Part shown: positions 35,501 through 49,500 of the stretch, one piece after another
Position numbering within the stretch: position 1 is the first letter of the stretch
Layout of the letters: every line of letters starts with the position of its first letter
Source: Welwitschia mirabilis
Lineage: Eukaryota > Gnetophyta > Gnetopsida > Welwitschiales
Length of the DNA stretch: 64,000 bases
NCBI GenBank assembly: GCA_051453625.1
Contig: JBOZIK010000001.1
Span: forward strand, 20,554,059-20,618,058
Reading direction: 5' to 3'
Notes under the pieces: generated by a model
Database searches by the model: none
Told to the model about the DNA's origin: nothing
What the model saw: the letters and a program-made list of their open reading frames with translations, nothing else
Translations under genes and position numbers: made by a program

Positions 35501-38500
35501 AATGCAATGTAAAGAAAATATCAATCACATCCACACTAAAAGTGTTTAACATGGTTAAAACCTTACTCTACTCTTCAATATTAAGTTGATTGGAATTGGG
35601 TTGGATTCAATTGCAAGAAAGATGGTTTTTAAGATCTACCAACAAAGTTTTACATAGATAGATTTTGAGATCAAATCCCCAAATGCTAGGTTAACATAAA
35701 TGATCAAAAGAATAATGTGCCTATATGTATTGATTCATTCCTAGTTGAATTTAGAATGCTTCTAGTAAGTTTGAATGACAGATTAAAATTAGAGCATGGA
35801 TTTACACTTTGAGAGCAAAAGCTAGTTCTTGGAGATGACAATTTTTCAAAATCAGTGTGATTGATCAAAAGTAGGAGAAGAATTGTGCTAATCCAATAAA
35901 TAGAAGTTGAGGCAACATTCCTATTTTAGAACTAGGGCTTGAAGATTTGTTCACTTCCAATCAGTAGACTTGGACTAGGTCCTTAACCATTTTGTGCAAC
36001 AGTTTAAAAAAATTGATTGTTGGATCATATCCGGTCACCAACATGAAAAAATCAGGTTGCATGCAAGGAGATCTATTTTAATACATGAACGAGCTGGGTC
36101 GTTTGCATTTGAGCATTAGTCAACTCGATAAAGTAGGATTTGTCCAATCAGTTATTCACCCCAATGTCAAGCTTGGTCAACCCCATACAAGTGAGAATCT
36201 GATAGTTTGTGATAAATATGCTGTTACCTTGATAGGCACTCTAATCGACTTGATGAAGATCTGAGATGGAAAAAAAATATTTTTCCAGCACTATCCTAAA
36301 ACCAAGGTTAGATAACTTGGTTGTCAAAAATTTCAAGATCATTTAATGTTGATATATGAAGCCAAATTTGTTATTTCTATGTTCTAATGTTATTTTTTAA
36401 CATTGACCCCTCTTTAATGTTGTAAAAGGGAAGTTAAGTTGTTAACTCCCTTGGGGTGGTTTATTGAAAAAGGAGCAAGCAAGGATAAAAAGATAAGATT
36501 GACTTGAAACCCTAACCCCAGGTTTATTTAAACCTACTTGAGGGTTGTATGTGTCTTGACATTTTGCTCCTAAATTATCAATAGAGCTTTGCCTTGCTTC
36601 TCGTGGACGTAGGGTAAAAAGGGCCTAAACCATGTAAACCTTTGTGTTGTTCCTTTGTTTTGTTTGTTGTTCTGTTTGGTTTCAGTGCATTTTGGTTGAT
36701 AAATTTGCAGCAAGTGGTATCAAAGCAAGGTTTAAAGTCCTTTCCTTTTGAATTCTTTTTAAGAGGCCCTTTACAGAGTGAGTAAATGACTTATGGAATG
36801 GAGGAAGCAAGGAGAGTGAAGTATGTGACCGGTAAACTTTTTGGGTTGCAGATTGAAGCTAAAGGGCTTGCTATGTGAGGTGTACATTTCCATATATTTT
36901 TGGCTGTTTTTAAGTTGGCACACTTGTGTTCTATATTTCTACAATGCTAGGGTTTTGAAATGTAGCGTCTACAAACAACAGACAAACTTGTAGGCTTAGA
37001 AAATTGGGGGCTTGGAAAATCTTGATGGAAGACATCCTATAACAAAAGGAATATAAAATCATTTTGAAGACAAAGGCACAAGCAAAGGCAGATTTGAAGA
37101 TGGATGATACTGCTTAGTTGTTTTTCATGCTAGATGTTGAATGAGAGGAATTGAATTCCAATGCTTCATCTTTCAGTTGCGTTGTGTCAATAATAGCATT
37201 TTGAAGGCTTATTCTAGAATTCAGACTGCATAGGAACTCTGACAAAAGTTGAATGACAGGTATGTTTAGCTCTCTATTATAAACAAGTATGTGGTCCTTA
37301 GTCAAACTTTTACTATGAAGATGAAAGAGAGAGCAAAATTTTTGAGTTTTCTAGACAAGATGCACAATATATTCTCACAAATCAATGGTCTTGGGATCAC
37401 ATTTACAGAGGAGATGCACATTATTTCAATCCTAATTTCATTACCTTAGAGCTGATCGAATGTCATAACTCCGATTCTTATGTTTGTTGTTAAGAATAAT
37501 TTGATGCTTGAAGAACTAATTGCAATGCTGTTGGGTATAGAAAGCAAGATTCATTTGGTTCCTCTAGCAGCAAGAAATAAGGAGAAGCTCTAGTAGCAGA
37601 GAGGATGTTTTCAGTATAGGTGAGGACATGGCAGAAGCAAAAGCAAAGCTAGATCCCAAAGCAAGGACATTATTTGTTACTACTGCAAGAAGAAAGGAGA
37701 TATGATAAGAGATATGATAAGAGATTGCTGGAAGCTCAAAGAAGCATAAGCAGAGGGACAAAAAGAAGGAGTATAGTTCCTGTTCTACCCTACTTTCGAA
37801 TGATGAAGTCGATGCTACTTTGTTAACACGGGAAGGAGATGTTAATGTAACATATTCAGTTCATGTAGTTTGAATAATTGATATTGGTGCCTCCTTTCAT
37901 GTTTTTCGTAGTAAAGCATTCATCTCTTCTTATGAATCTATCACAGATGGTTTATGCGTTTAGTTGGGAGATGATTGCAAATATGAGATGAAAGGCAAAG
38001 GAATGATTGCCTTGAGAAGGCAAAATGGCCAGACCATCAATTTGACCAATGTCAAACATGTTCTAGATTTGGCAAAGAATCTGATCTTAGTTAGTTAGCT
38101 ATGTGATAATAGTTTTTTACAACCATGTTTGATAACAGTTCCTAGAAAATGAGCAAAGGAGCATTGGTGATTGCCTAGGGGAGGAGAGAAGATACCATGT
38201 ATGTTTTACATTCTGCTAATCCTGTCAGTCCTGCTCATGTTACTAATGGAAAAGATGCTGCAGGTACTTGGCACAAGCGTCTTGGGCATCTGAGCGGAAC
38301 AGGTCTGTAGGGATGTATTACTAAAGGTTTATTGCTCAATTTTTCTCTCTCATGATTTTTGTTTAGATTATGTGATTGCTAAAAGTGAGAGAATGAATTT
38401 TAAAAGAAATTGTAAGCGTTTAAAACAGGATAGATTAGAATTAATTCATTAGTTGGCCCTATTAGACAGTCCTCACTGCGAGGTGCTATATATGTCATTA

Positions 38501-41500
38501 CCTTTGATGATGATTTTTCTAAAAATTATGGTTGTATCTTTTAAAGTCAAAAGATGAAGCTTTTCAGGCATTTAGAATTTTGAAGGCTAGAGTTGAGAAT
38601 GAAACTAGCTGCAAAATCAAAAAATTATTCACAAATAATGGAGGTAAGTTTACTTTCAAGGAGTTCGAGGACTCTTGAGGGAAGCCAGAATCATTCATCA
38701 CAAGACAGTGCCTAGAACCCCATAACAAAATGGAGTTGTTGAAAGGCAGAACATGACTATTTTGGAAAGAGTGAGAGCCGTTCTCACACATTTTGGTTTG
38801 CCCAAAGGCCCCATACAATTTCGGGCTAAAGTTGCAAATACTATTATATATTTGCTAAATAGGTGTCTATATACTGAAATTGATGAACAGGTACAAAAAT
38901 GTCAGTGGAGTGGGAGTTTTGTTTCTTACTCTCACCTTAAAACGATTGGATGTGAATCCTATGTTCATCAACAAAGTGCTTCAAAGCTTAGTGAAAGGGC
39001 CAGAAAGTGTGTGTCTGTAGGTTACAGTGGTGATGATTAGGGGTTTAGGCTGTGGGATACTTTGGCAAAGAAGGTGATGAGATCATGTCATATGGCTTTT
39101 AATGAAGATGTAATGTAGTTTAAATTATAGTAAAGGATTCAAATAAGGGGATTTCTGACCCTGACACTCTTTTGAAGCTTGTCAATATTCTAGACCAGTT
39201 TAGAGATCATGGCATGATTGAAGATGAGTTTCAAAGTAGTTCCTAATGACGAAGAGGAAGAAGTGGAATAGGAGAATGTTGTTGAAATTGGACCGAAACT
39301 TGAATAGAATGTAGAGAACTTTTAGACTCTAGATCATTGGGTTAAGCATTCTACAAGGCATAACATACCACTTTCCAAGTATTCTCCATGGTTGTATTAT
39401 ATTCTCTACATAGATGCAGTAGAATCAGAGTCATATCAGGAAGCCATTTCTTGTCTTGAAGTTGGTAAATGAATGGACGCTATGAGTAAGGAAATGAAGT
39501 CCTTTCAGAGGAACCATACTTGGGACTAAGTGCCTTTTCCGCTTGGTAAAAAAGCATTAAAAGTTAGGTGGATTTACATGTTGAAACAAGAAACTAATGC
39601 AAAAAAACATTACAGGGATAGAATGGTAGTAAAGGGCTTTGCATAAAAGAAAGGTATTGATTTCAATGAATTTTTTTCTCCTATTGTTAAATATACTTCC
39701 ATTTGTATCATTACAGCTATGATAACTTACATGGATTTAGAATTAGAACAGTTGGATATCAAAATTGCTTTCTTGCATGGTGATTTGCAAAACGAAATTT
39801 ATGTGGAATAGCCAGAAGGTCTTGAGAATGGCAAAGATATGGTATGCTGGTTGAAGGGAAGTTCATATGGCTTAAAACAGGTAGTTAGGCAATGATACAA
39901 GCAATCTAACACCTTCATGAGGGACCAAGAATATGAAGGGTGCAAGGTAGGTCATTGCATTTATCTGATGAGAACTACTAGTAAGGTTACCATTCTTTTA
40001 TTGTATGTGGATGAGATGTTGATTGCTGCAAATGATCTACATGAGATACATAGATTCAAATTGCAGATGACAAAGAAGTTTACCATAAAAGACCTTGGGC
40101 AGGCAAAACAAATCCTTGGAATGAGAATTGAATGAGCCAAGAAAAGTCGGAAATTGTGGATGAGTTAACATGATTATATTGGTAAGGCCTTAGAGAAGTT
40201 CAACATGGCTAACTACTATCCTGTTTCTATTCCATTGGTGGGACATTATAAACTGTCAAAAGAAGACTACATTGCTCCAAGAGGGGAGAAAAGAGGTATG
40301 GTTGATATTCCTTACACTTTTGCAGTTGATAGTGGCATGTCTGCCATGGTTTGCCCTAGATCTAATCTTTCCCATGCAGTGGGAGTTGTTTTCAGGTACA
40401 TGAACAATTTTGAAAGGACATATCGGGAAGCAGTCAAGTGGATTTTGTGATACTTGAAAGGCACTTAGAATCATTCTTTGTGCTTTGATGATTCCAGCTT
40501 GAAGGTTGTTGGTTACTCTAATCCCAATTTTGTGGGTTGTGAAAAGAAATTTCCTACATGTTATGTACTTACACTTGGAGGGGGGTTATTAGTTGGACGT
40601 CATGTCTTCAGAGTGATGTAGCTTTGTCCACCACAGAGGTAGAGCATATGGTATTTAGCTGAGACAACCAAGGAAATGATTTGATTAAGGCACATGCTTG
40701 AGTGGTTTGGTCTTCTCAAATTAGGTATATCATTTGTTGTGATAGCCAAAGTGCTATATAGTTGGCTAAGAATGCTGCATGTTGTGCTCATACGAAGCAT
40801 ATTGATGTAAAGTATCACTTCGTTCAGGATGTGGCCGAGAAGGAGAAGGCTTATCTTGTTAAAGTTAGAATAGAAGATAATCTTGATGATTCCCTCACAA
40901 AGGTAGTGAATGATTGCAACCATTACACTTGGATGGAAGGAAGGTGTTGGACTTTAGGATTGTTGATTGGGAGGCTTTGGAAAGCATTGCATCACTTGAG
41001 TTGCATAAGGGGCTAATTTTGAAGGCATGGGAAATNNNNNNNNNNAGTGGGAGAGTATTGATATGTGAAGCCAAATTTGTTATTTCTATGTTGTAATGTT
41101 ACATTTGACATTGACCCCTCTTTTAAGGTTGTAAAAGGGAAGTTAGCGTGTTAATTCCTTGGGGTGATTTATTAAAAAAGGAGGGAGAAAGGATGAAAAG
41201 ATAAGATTGGCTTGAAGCCCTAACTGTAGGCTTATTTAAACCTACTTGAGGGTTGTTCGTATGTGTCTTGACATTTTGCTTCTAAACTATTAATAGAGCT
41301 TTCATGGCTTCTCCTAGAAGTAGGGTAACTCTGTGTGTTGTTTCTTTCTTTTGTTTGCTATTTTGTTTTGTTGTAGTTCATTCTTGTTGATAAATCTATA
41401 ACATTTAGGAGATTAATGACAACCTTTGAATAGAAAATTAACAAGGCCTAGCTGTATGACCATGTTGTATGGTAGCTAACAGGCTAAAATAAAAGACCTC

Positions 41501-43482
41501 CCAATTACTAGGGTAAGTAGGCTTATTAGTTATTCTTAACCAACATACTTGAACCTATGGATACCTTAATTCATCTATTTCACCATTCATGAAGGATTGT
41601 GACCCTTCAAGGTGGTAGGTATTGAGACCTTCAATAAAAGTGAGAAGGACAACAATCAATCACCAATAAGGAAGGATGAGAGGGAACAAAGCTGACAGAG
41701 AAAAACATTTTAATGGCCTCACAAGCTAGATTCTATGGGAAGAAGTCCTATAGGGCATGCATGGGTTGAGATAGTACCCAATTTTGCTGTGACTTGTTCC
41801 AAGTTGGGAATTCTACTGTAGCCTTCATTTGGTTTGCTCAACATTTACATGTCATAAGGACCTAATCATTTTTGGGATGAGTTAAATGAGGAGGCTTATG
41901 CAATTTCAATACCTATTAAAGAATTATTCCTGTAAGTTTTATCAATCGTTGCTCCCAAATTTTTAGCAACAAAAAGAAAAACAAATGGTCAGAAACTATC
42001 ACCTTCTGAACTATCAAGTTTATTGCTAAAATACCCATGCAAATTGAAAGATATGAAGAAATATAATGAGTTTTTGCCATCTTTTTGAAAAACCAAATTT
42101 TTTAATTAATGCTTCAAGAATGTGTTAATTCACTCTATTGTATGCTTTGTTCATATCGAGTTTGAATTTCACATTAGGTTTTTTCTATTTGTTAGCTAAG
42201 TGGAAGATCTTGTGAATCAAAATTACTTGATTTAAAAAATGTCTTCCCTTTGCAACACCTCTTTGTGAATATAAGATCAAAACTAGAAGAACAATGTTCA
42301 ATCTTTGTGAAGAACCTTTAACATTATTTTATAAAAAATGCGAGAACCTTTAACATTATTTTATAAACAACATTACATAGACTTACTGGCCTACAATCTG
42401 ATATGTTGTTAATATTTTTTTTCCTTTTGGAATTAAAGTTTCTTGAGTAGAAGAATAATAATTAAAATTTATCTCAGATTTTAAAACTCTGAAAATGGAG
42501 CTAAAATAGCATCCTTAACAATCACCTAATAATGTTCCGATTTAGGAACACGCTTCCACATGAGTTGATCTTTACAATGACGATACAAGTGTGGTTCATC
42601 CCATTTATAATCCCCTATTCTCTGGAGAAAAGGTTTGTGTTGATTTCTTGTCCAATGTTGAGGGGTTCTCATGGTAAGCAAGTAATTTAGAATGCATACC
42701 CTAGAGCTTGATGGTGGGAAGAGATGGAATAGAGGTGTTTTATGACAAAGAGTTGGTCACTGGGAAAAGCATCTTCAATAGGAAATCTCGTGAGGAATGG
42801 AGGGGCCTTCGTTCTTGAGGAATTCAAGAGAAATGATCTGTGACACAATTATGTTTTCTTGCTTTGTCATAGATGGTGAGATTAAATTCTTGCATTATTA
42901 ACACCATCTAATTAATGTAGCGCTAGAGTCCCTTCTTAGTCATAAGATAGCAGATAACAATGTGATTAATATAAACGTTGGTATGAGATCCAAGAAGGTG
43001 GTGCCTAAGTTTATCTAACCAGAAGATAAAATTGTTGATATTTCTTTTTCTGTGGTTGTGTAATTGAGTTGGGCACTAGAGAGTACTTTGCTAATGTAAC
43101 TTATGACCTTGTATTCCTTCTTGTGCTTTTGTCCTAACACACCATCTATGGCTATGTTGCTTGCATCACACATAAATTCAAAGTTGTTGATCCAATCAGG
43201 GCTTCCTATAATAGGTTCATATGTAATTTTTGTTTTGAGTGCCTCAAAAACTATTTGAGAATCCTTATTCCAATCAAATTTGACATCTTTCACAAGTAAG
43301 AGGTGGTGGTGGGGTTTACAAGTTTGTGCATAGTTTTGGATGAACCTACCATAGAAACCGGCATGCTTAAGGAAAGACCTCACTTGTTTGACCTTAAGGA
43401 GGGGAAGATTGCAGATTGATGGAGTTTTTACCATCCTTGTTTAGTGGTAAAATTTCATCCGTGCCCAATGAAGTCAAGAGGT

Positions 43483-43527
<45 letters not shown>

Positions 43528-46500
43528 ATGCTACAAAAGAGAAATGTTATATCATAAAATAAAAATAAACAATGCATCCTACTATGCAAGTCACTAAAGG
43601 ATTCTAGGTGGCTATCACACAACTAGTTTCAAACTAGGTATCAATCACAATAGTCAATTCACCAACACATAAGTTGAGGATGATCAAATGAAAATTTATT
43701 AAGTTGAGCATTCAAAATACATAACTTATATTTCTTGGTGGAATATAAGAGTCTTACCCCAACTGACAAGTATAGGTAAGGAGCTTTGTTTCACTTGTTC
43801 CATCAATGGCTCTTTGGTCTTCCTTCCCAGATACTTTCGTCATGTCCTTTAGGAGTCAAAAAGTCCCTAAGCAAGGACAAGCCCCTTGCTTTATAGCTTT
43901 TAAAAGGACTAGGGAGTTTGGGTTTCGGTTATATAGTTGCCATCGCCATTTGCATCGCCAAGCGATGGGTAAATGGCGACACGCAATGTCATCACTAGAT
44001 GCGTCGCTGGGCGACCTGTAAGTGGCGATGATTTTGGTTTCTTCATATGGTATTGTGATTGGATGCATTGTTGGGCAACTTATAAGTGGCAATGATCTCG
44101 GTCTTTTACTACTAGGTCGTCGCTAGATGCATCGTTGGGCGACCTGTAAGTGGCAACTGTTTCAAATTTTCAGTACTGGGTTGTTGCTGGATGCATTGTT
44201 GGGTGACTTGTAAGTGGCAACGATCTTGGTTTCTATATAAGTCTCGTTGCTGGATGTGTCACCAGCAACCTATAAGTGGCAACGATTTTGGCTTTTTGCT
44301 ATGGAATTTTTTTGTTTGCTTCCTGAGAGTTCGTCCATCTCCCTTATGAACTTCAATTTGGGGTTCACGTTGATGCTTCCTATAGTGATCTTCGCCTCTC
44401 TTCTTGTCTAATTTCCAATTACTAAAAATATCCTTGCTTCTTACCATGTTTTGCATATGTAATGTTCAATTACTAGTACTTTGGGGTCCCTACTTTAGAG
44501 TTCCATCATTGACCCCTACCAGGCTTTTCGTAGACCCTGACAAGATAGGCCGACACAATAAGAAGAGGGACTCCTTTGAAAAATTAAAGGACAAGATAGT
44601 GCATAGAATGAAAGCAAGAGAAAAATTTATTTTATTACCACCATTTCATACCAAAAAAAAAAATTTACATTATAAAATGACAAAAGACATCATGAAGGAG
44701 GAGCAGAAGAAGATAGAGGAGTAGAGGATGTGCCTTGAAGAGGGGCTACCTCATCACCAAAAGTAGGTCTTCCTGCTGTAAGTGTCTCTACATGATCTGT
44801 GATATGTGATAATTGTTGCTGCACCACATGGAACTGAGACTGCTAGTTTTGGAAGACGGTGTATGATGCTTGGGCCAACCCTTCATGAACACTCTACGCA
44901 TTGGGAGACGTCAAAAAGGACTGTTGTGAGTTGAAGTTCAAATGACTCCTAAAGGTCATCAAGCCTCTGCTCTGTGTAGCTATGGAGTTCACCAAATTGC
45001 TAATCAAAGTGTTGTTTTAACTATGCTAAGTGATCTACTAGCAAACGGTACTCTACAGAATGTAAAGGTGAAGGAGGGGCAATAGAGCAAGAAGGTTTTG
45101 CGGAAGGTCCTGCTGACAAAGATGGTGGTGCAATTTCTATTCTAGTGGATCCTTTAGTAATGCCCATTTTCTTCAAAGTTTTGATAGAAATAATAGAGCT
45201 TGCAATAAAATTTGTTCCTGGAGGAGTCGTCATGATCAGTCTAATTAAATGATTAATAAGACAAGGATAAGAAAGGAAAAAAAGGCTTACTATCGTTGGT
45301 GTATTCCGCTATACAAGACCAAATGGAAGTAGGGATATTATACTTGATTCCCTTTTTAAGGGCTGCTAAAATCATGAATGCCATGAGTAGACGGAATGAT
45401 GTTGGCTTGAATAGCTTCAACCACCACCTAGTGACCTTCCATAAGCACCCCTCATTTGACTCCCTTTGGATCTAAAGATGACAGGATAAGTAGGAAGAAG
45501 AATATGAATGGCTTCCTTCCTTTCTACAAAAGAACCAACAAGAGGAAGGAATTCCCTACTTTTACTTGACATCTCTAACGCTCTGGCTATTGTATGGATT
45601 CCAAGTTTTATGTGAACATTATTAACGATGGAAATCAACAAATCTTTGTTACCTTCATAAGATTTACTAATATTCAAGTAAAACTTGTGAATTTTCTTGT
45701 CCAAAAATTGGTCGTTAGCTGAGATAATCCACTTCCATCCTAAAGCCTGGGTCTTCTCCATCATCTGAGCGTCCACCTTGATGAGAACATCTTCAAATGA
45801 TTTTTCTATGAGGAAGAAAACTTTATGAATTATAGTTTGCTGTTGTTCTTCCTTCTAGATGACCTAAACATCTTCCTCAGTGGGTGGTACAAATTCCTCC
45901 ATTAGTTCTTCAGGAACAAAATCAGGGTCTTGTCTTGAAGTGGAAGCTTCAGATGCTTTCCTCCCCCTTTCTACAGATCTGGCAGATGAAGGAGAAACCA
46001 TATTTATGGATTTCTAGAGACAGTTGACTAGTGGAAGATGGTCAAAGTGTGCTGAGTGATGTGCTTAAAAGGAGGGAAGTTTCTGGATGAATGTAGAACA
46101 AAAGAAATGGCAACATAAATTTAAAACCCTGTGACATGTTGCCAAATCGTCGTCGGGTGATGATAAGTAGCGATGGTCTTTGCTACGTTGTCGCTGAGTG
46201 ACAAAGTGGTGAGAATATAGAAAACTGCGCCATCACCACATCATCGCGGAGCGACACAAATAGCAATAATGCATCGCTAGGCTACGTAAGTAGTAATTGA
46301 CTAGTGACACTTGCAGGCAAAATTTTAGTGGAAACTTGATTAGAATTGTAATCTTCTGATCTCCTCCTTGGTCATCTTAACAAGATACATGTTGCAGCTT
46401 ATTAGCAAGGAAAGTTTTATGGGACTTATTTATTTACTTTAGGTTAAAGAAATCATCCAAATTAGAAGAAGAATTAAAGCTAAATGGCCTTAACACTACC

Positions 46501-49500
46501 TAATTAAACTATTAAGGGTCAAGGAGGACTTTTCAAAAAAATGAGACATTGTAATTGATGAAGGAAAAATGAGTTCATGGTGAAGGCTCTTGAAGGTGTC
46601 CTCAAGATTGCAATTTTCTTAGATTTTATCATCATTCATATAGGATGGTCTTGTTACCATGACTTCAAACTATACGTTGAACAGGATCCAAGCTTTGAGC
46701 AATTTGTTTGAGGCTACAGTATATTACATAGGTAGGCTTCCCAGAGAGGACGAGGTATATCTACCGCTACACCCTTGGCGAATGGCACACCTCAACTATC
46801 TATGTTGGAATTCCCCTTTACAGAGTCAAACTATTCCACAAACTCCGTAGAGAGTGTGGGCCAAGAACCTGTGTGTTCAACATCTTCTTGCATCAACATG
46901 ACATTCTTGAGACATAGGCACTGCTTGAGACACACCTTAATTGATGCTTCAAAGGTTGTAATCACAAGTAGGAGTAGCATGCCTTTAAAAAGGCACCTCT
47001 CAGGTATTATTGCTCTTTTTTTTACCGTTTATTGAGAATATAGCTTGGGTCCTTGATTGACGACAAAATCAGTCATAGAGAGGATTGTTCCTTGATCAAT
47101 TCAAATCGTTAGATGTCAAATGGGGAATACTAAGCGATTGCTCTCTACAAGGGTGCTTATCCCGAAAATGGCCAAACCACACACTTCTTTTTCTTGAATA
47201 TATGAGGAAGATTCACTTGTTTGGTTGGCACTCCTTTCTCCTTTGAAAACGTTAGGTAATGATTAAGGGTCCCCTTGTTGTAAGGGGTCTATTAGTTATA
47301 GTTCTTCTACTAAGTTGGAATCTTGTCTCATTGGTTCATCTTTGAAGTAATCTTTTAAACGTTGCCCATTCACATGAAAAGTCTCCTTAGTCGAGGTGTC
47401 TAAGATTAGCACAAACCCATTAGGATAAATTTTCTTTACAAAGTAGGGTCCTGACCAACGTGACACAAGCTTGTTATGTATGACAGTAACTCTGGCATTG
47501 AAGAAGAGTACCTATTGGCCTTGTTCAAAATGCTTGGGACGAATGTGCTTGTCATGGTAAAACTTTATTTGAGCTTTGACAATGAATTGAGGGCTTATAG
47601 CTTGCAATTGTTTCTCATCAAGATGTTGTATTTGGAGGAGGCGATCATAAAGATTAGATTTCTAATCAGTCAAATTCAAGGTATGACAAGTCTTAAAGGG
47701 ATGAAAAGCAAGATCTGTTGGAAGGACATCACTTACCATAAACAAGCTTGTAAGGTGAAAATCCAAGAGAATTTCACTATGTAGTCTGATAAGACCAAAG
47801 GACTGTATCAAGTTTTAAGGCCCNNNNNNNNNNNNNNNNNNNNNNNNNNNNNNNNNNNNNNNNNNNNNNNNNNNNNNNNNNNNNNNNNNNNNNNNNNNNN
47901 NNNNNNNNNNNNNNNNNNNNNNNGGGTATTGTAAATACTTTGATATATCGAATAAAAGGGGTTTCTCCCAATATTTCTGCACACATGAACATTAAAATAT
48001 AACAAGACTATAAAACAAGGCTATAAAGTGCATTATGTTTTCACACATAACATATTTTTTGTAAATTAATTTAGTACCACTTATTAAATTCTTTTACTAT
48101 GAAATGATAAATTGCTTGTAGGTAGACACATGACTTTAACTACTACTCATAAGAAAAATCAAAAGTACAAAAAAATAGTGCTAGATTTTTACACTATAGG
48201 ATTTCTTCTTTAGATTACTGTCATTAGCTTGTTTGTTTCATATCAAGTTATAGGTATCAATTCTACAGGATTTCTCCTTGTTGTAACATTATCTTAGGTT
48301 GTGATTTGCATGTGTTCTGTTCCAAATATCACTTTTAAGTAGCTATCTTGAAAGTTGAAACTACATGTCATGATTGTGAGTTTGTATGTATGTCATTTGA
48401 GTCTTTTCATAACTCGAAAGAATTTTACTAGTCACCCACATTCATCCCACTCTATGGCTTTCTATTTTCTAACAACCAATGCAACATTTAATTCTTGATC
48501 CGGAACCCTGTGTCAACATCTAGTTGTTATCAAAATACCTTTCCCTTTTGTTTTTTAATTTGTACTCGAAAATACGTCATTCAGAGTTAGCATTCACTAA
48601 ATGTTCTTTTGTATACTAAATTAGTAAATCTTCACATACTTTGAATTTATTATCATGTGATTGTCCTTTGATGTCTGGTGACAACAGTGGTATTATAGGT
48701 GACATAGCGGGTTAGCGAAGGGTATTTCACAACTAAACCATAAGAGAACAAAAGTCGTAGACTGGAATTTATAAAGAAGCTTGAAGAACAGTGAATGGCA
48801 TAATTGCAGCCATAGGTCACACAATGCATAGAAATAGCTACTAGCCTAAACTGTAAGGGCAAATAAAATTTAGGAAATTTGATATTACTAAAATTACATA
48901 AAATATGTCCTACCTTGCCAAATTTAAAGGCATAAGATATGAGCTAAGTTGAAATAAGCTGAAATCTCAGACCGCTAATTATGGAATTGCTGAAGTCATG
49001 GACCACTAATTACACAATTGCTGAAATCATGGGCTATTGATTATGAAACAGCCCCAAAACTCCTCTTGATTGAAAGTCATAGCCGTTTTTAAGTTAGGGT
49101 GCCCATGTAGGCCATACGGCTGCTTGTTTGGACTTTTGATGATCAGCCTGTTCTAGAAACTTCTCTGCAACTCATTCTACGTCAGTCCCCTCCACTTGGG
49201 CAGAATCTGCCTTCGAGTTAAGCTCTGCCTCGAGGTAGAGATGTTCATCTGGAGGGTAATACTGAAAGATGTTAGCAACATTAAAAATAGTAGAAATCCC
49301 CAGGTCCTTTAGCAGGTCAATTACACAAGTGGTGTCACTGATTTTCTTTAGTATCTTGTATGAAGTATGAACTATGCTTACTTAGGCTTCAACTTGTTGT
49401 ACACCCTACCCATGAGCCTCTCCTTGTGTAGGAACACCATTACCAGTCTCCCGCCTGAACACCTTGCTCCTTTGATTTTTGTTAACAGCTTTCTTGTATT

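Larger units (their letters stand above)
36350..41403 (+). mobile_element. Ty1/copia retrotransposon 2, dead
   Basis: About 5.05 kb with LTRs of ~350 bp (36,350-36,709; 41,059-41,403), PBS TGGTATCAAAGCAAGG (36,715-36,730), copia gene order and a PPT AGTGGGAGAG (41,046). In the same orientation as the host gene. LTRs are clearly alike but differ at many sites. A 10-N gap (41,036) sits just before the PPT. It lies between the two halves of an older LTR element. Confidence 0.88.

Noticed and set aside
43806-44092. Overlapping frames on both strands across the 64-bp repeat
   Set aside because: Coding-like only because the unit is short and repeated; no conserved domain.
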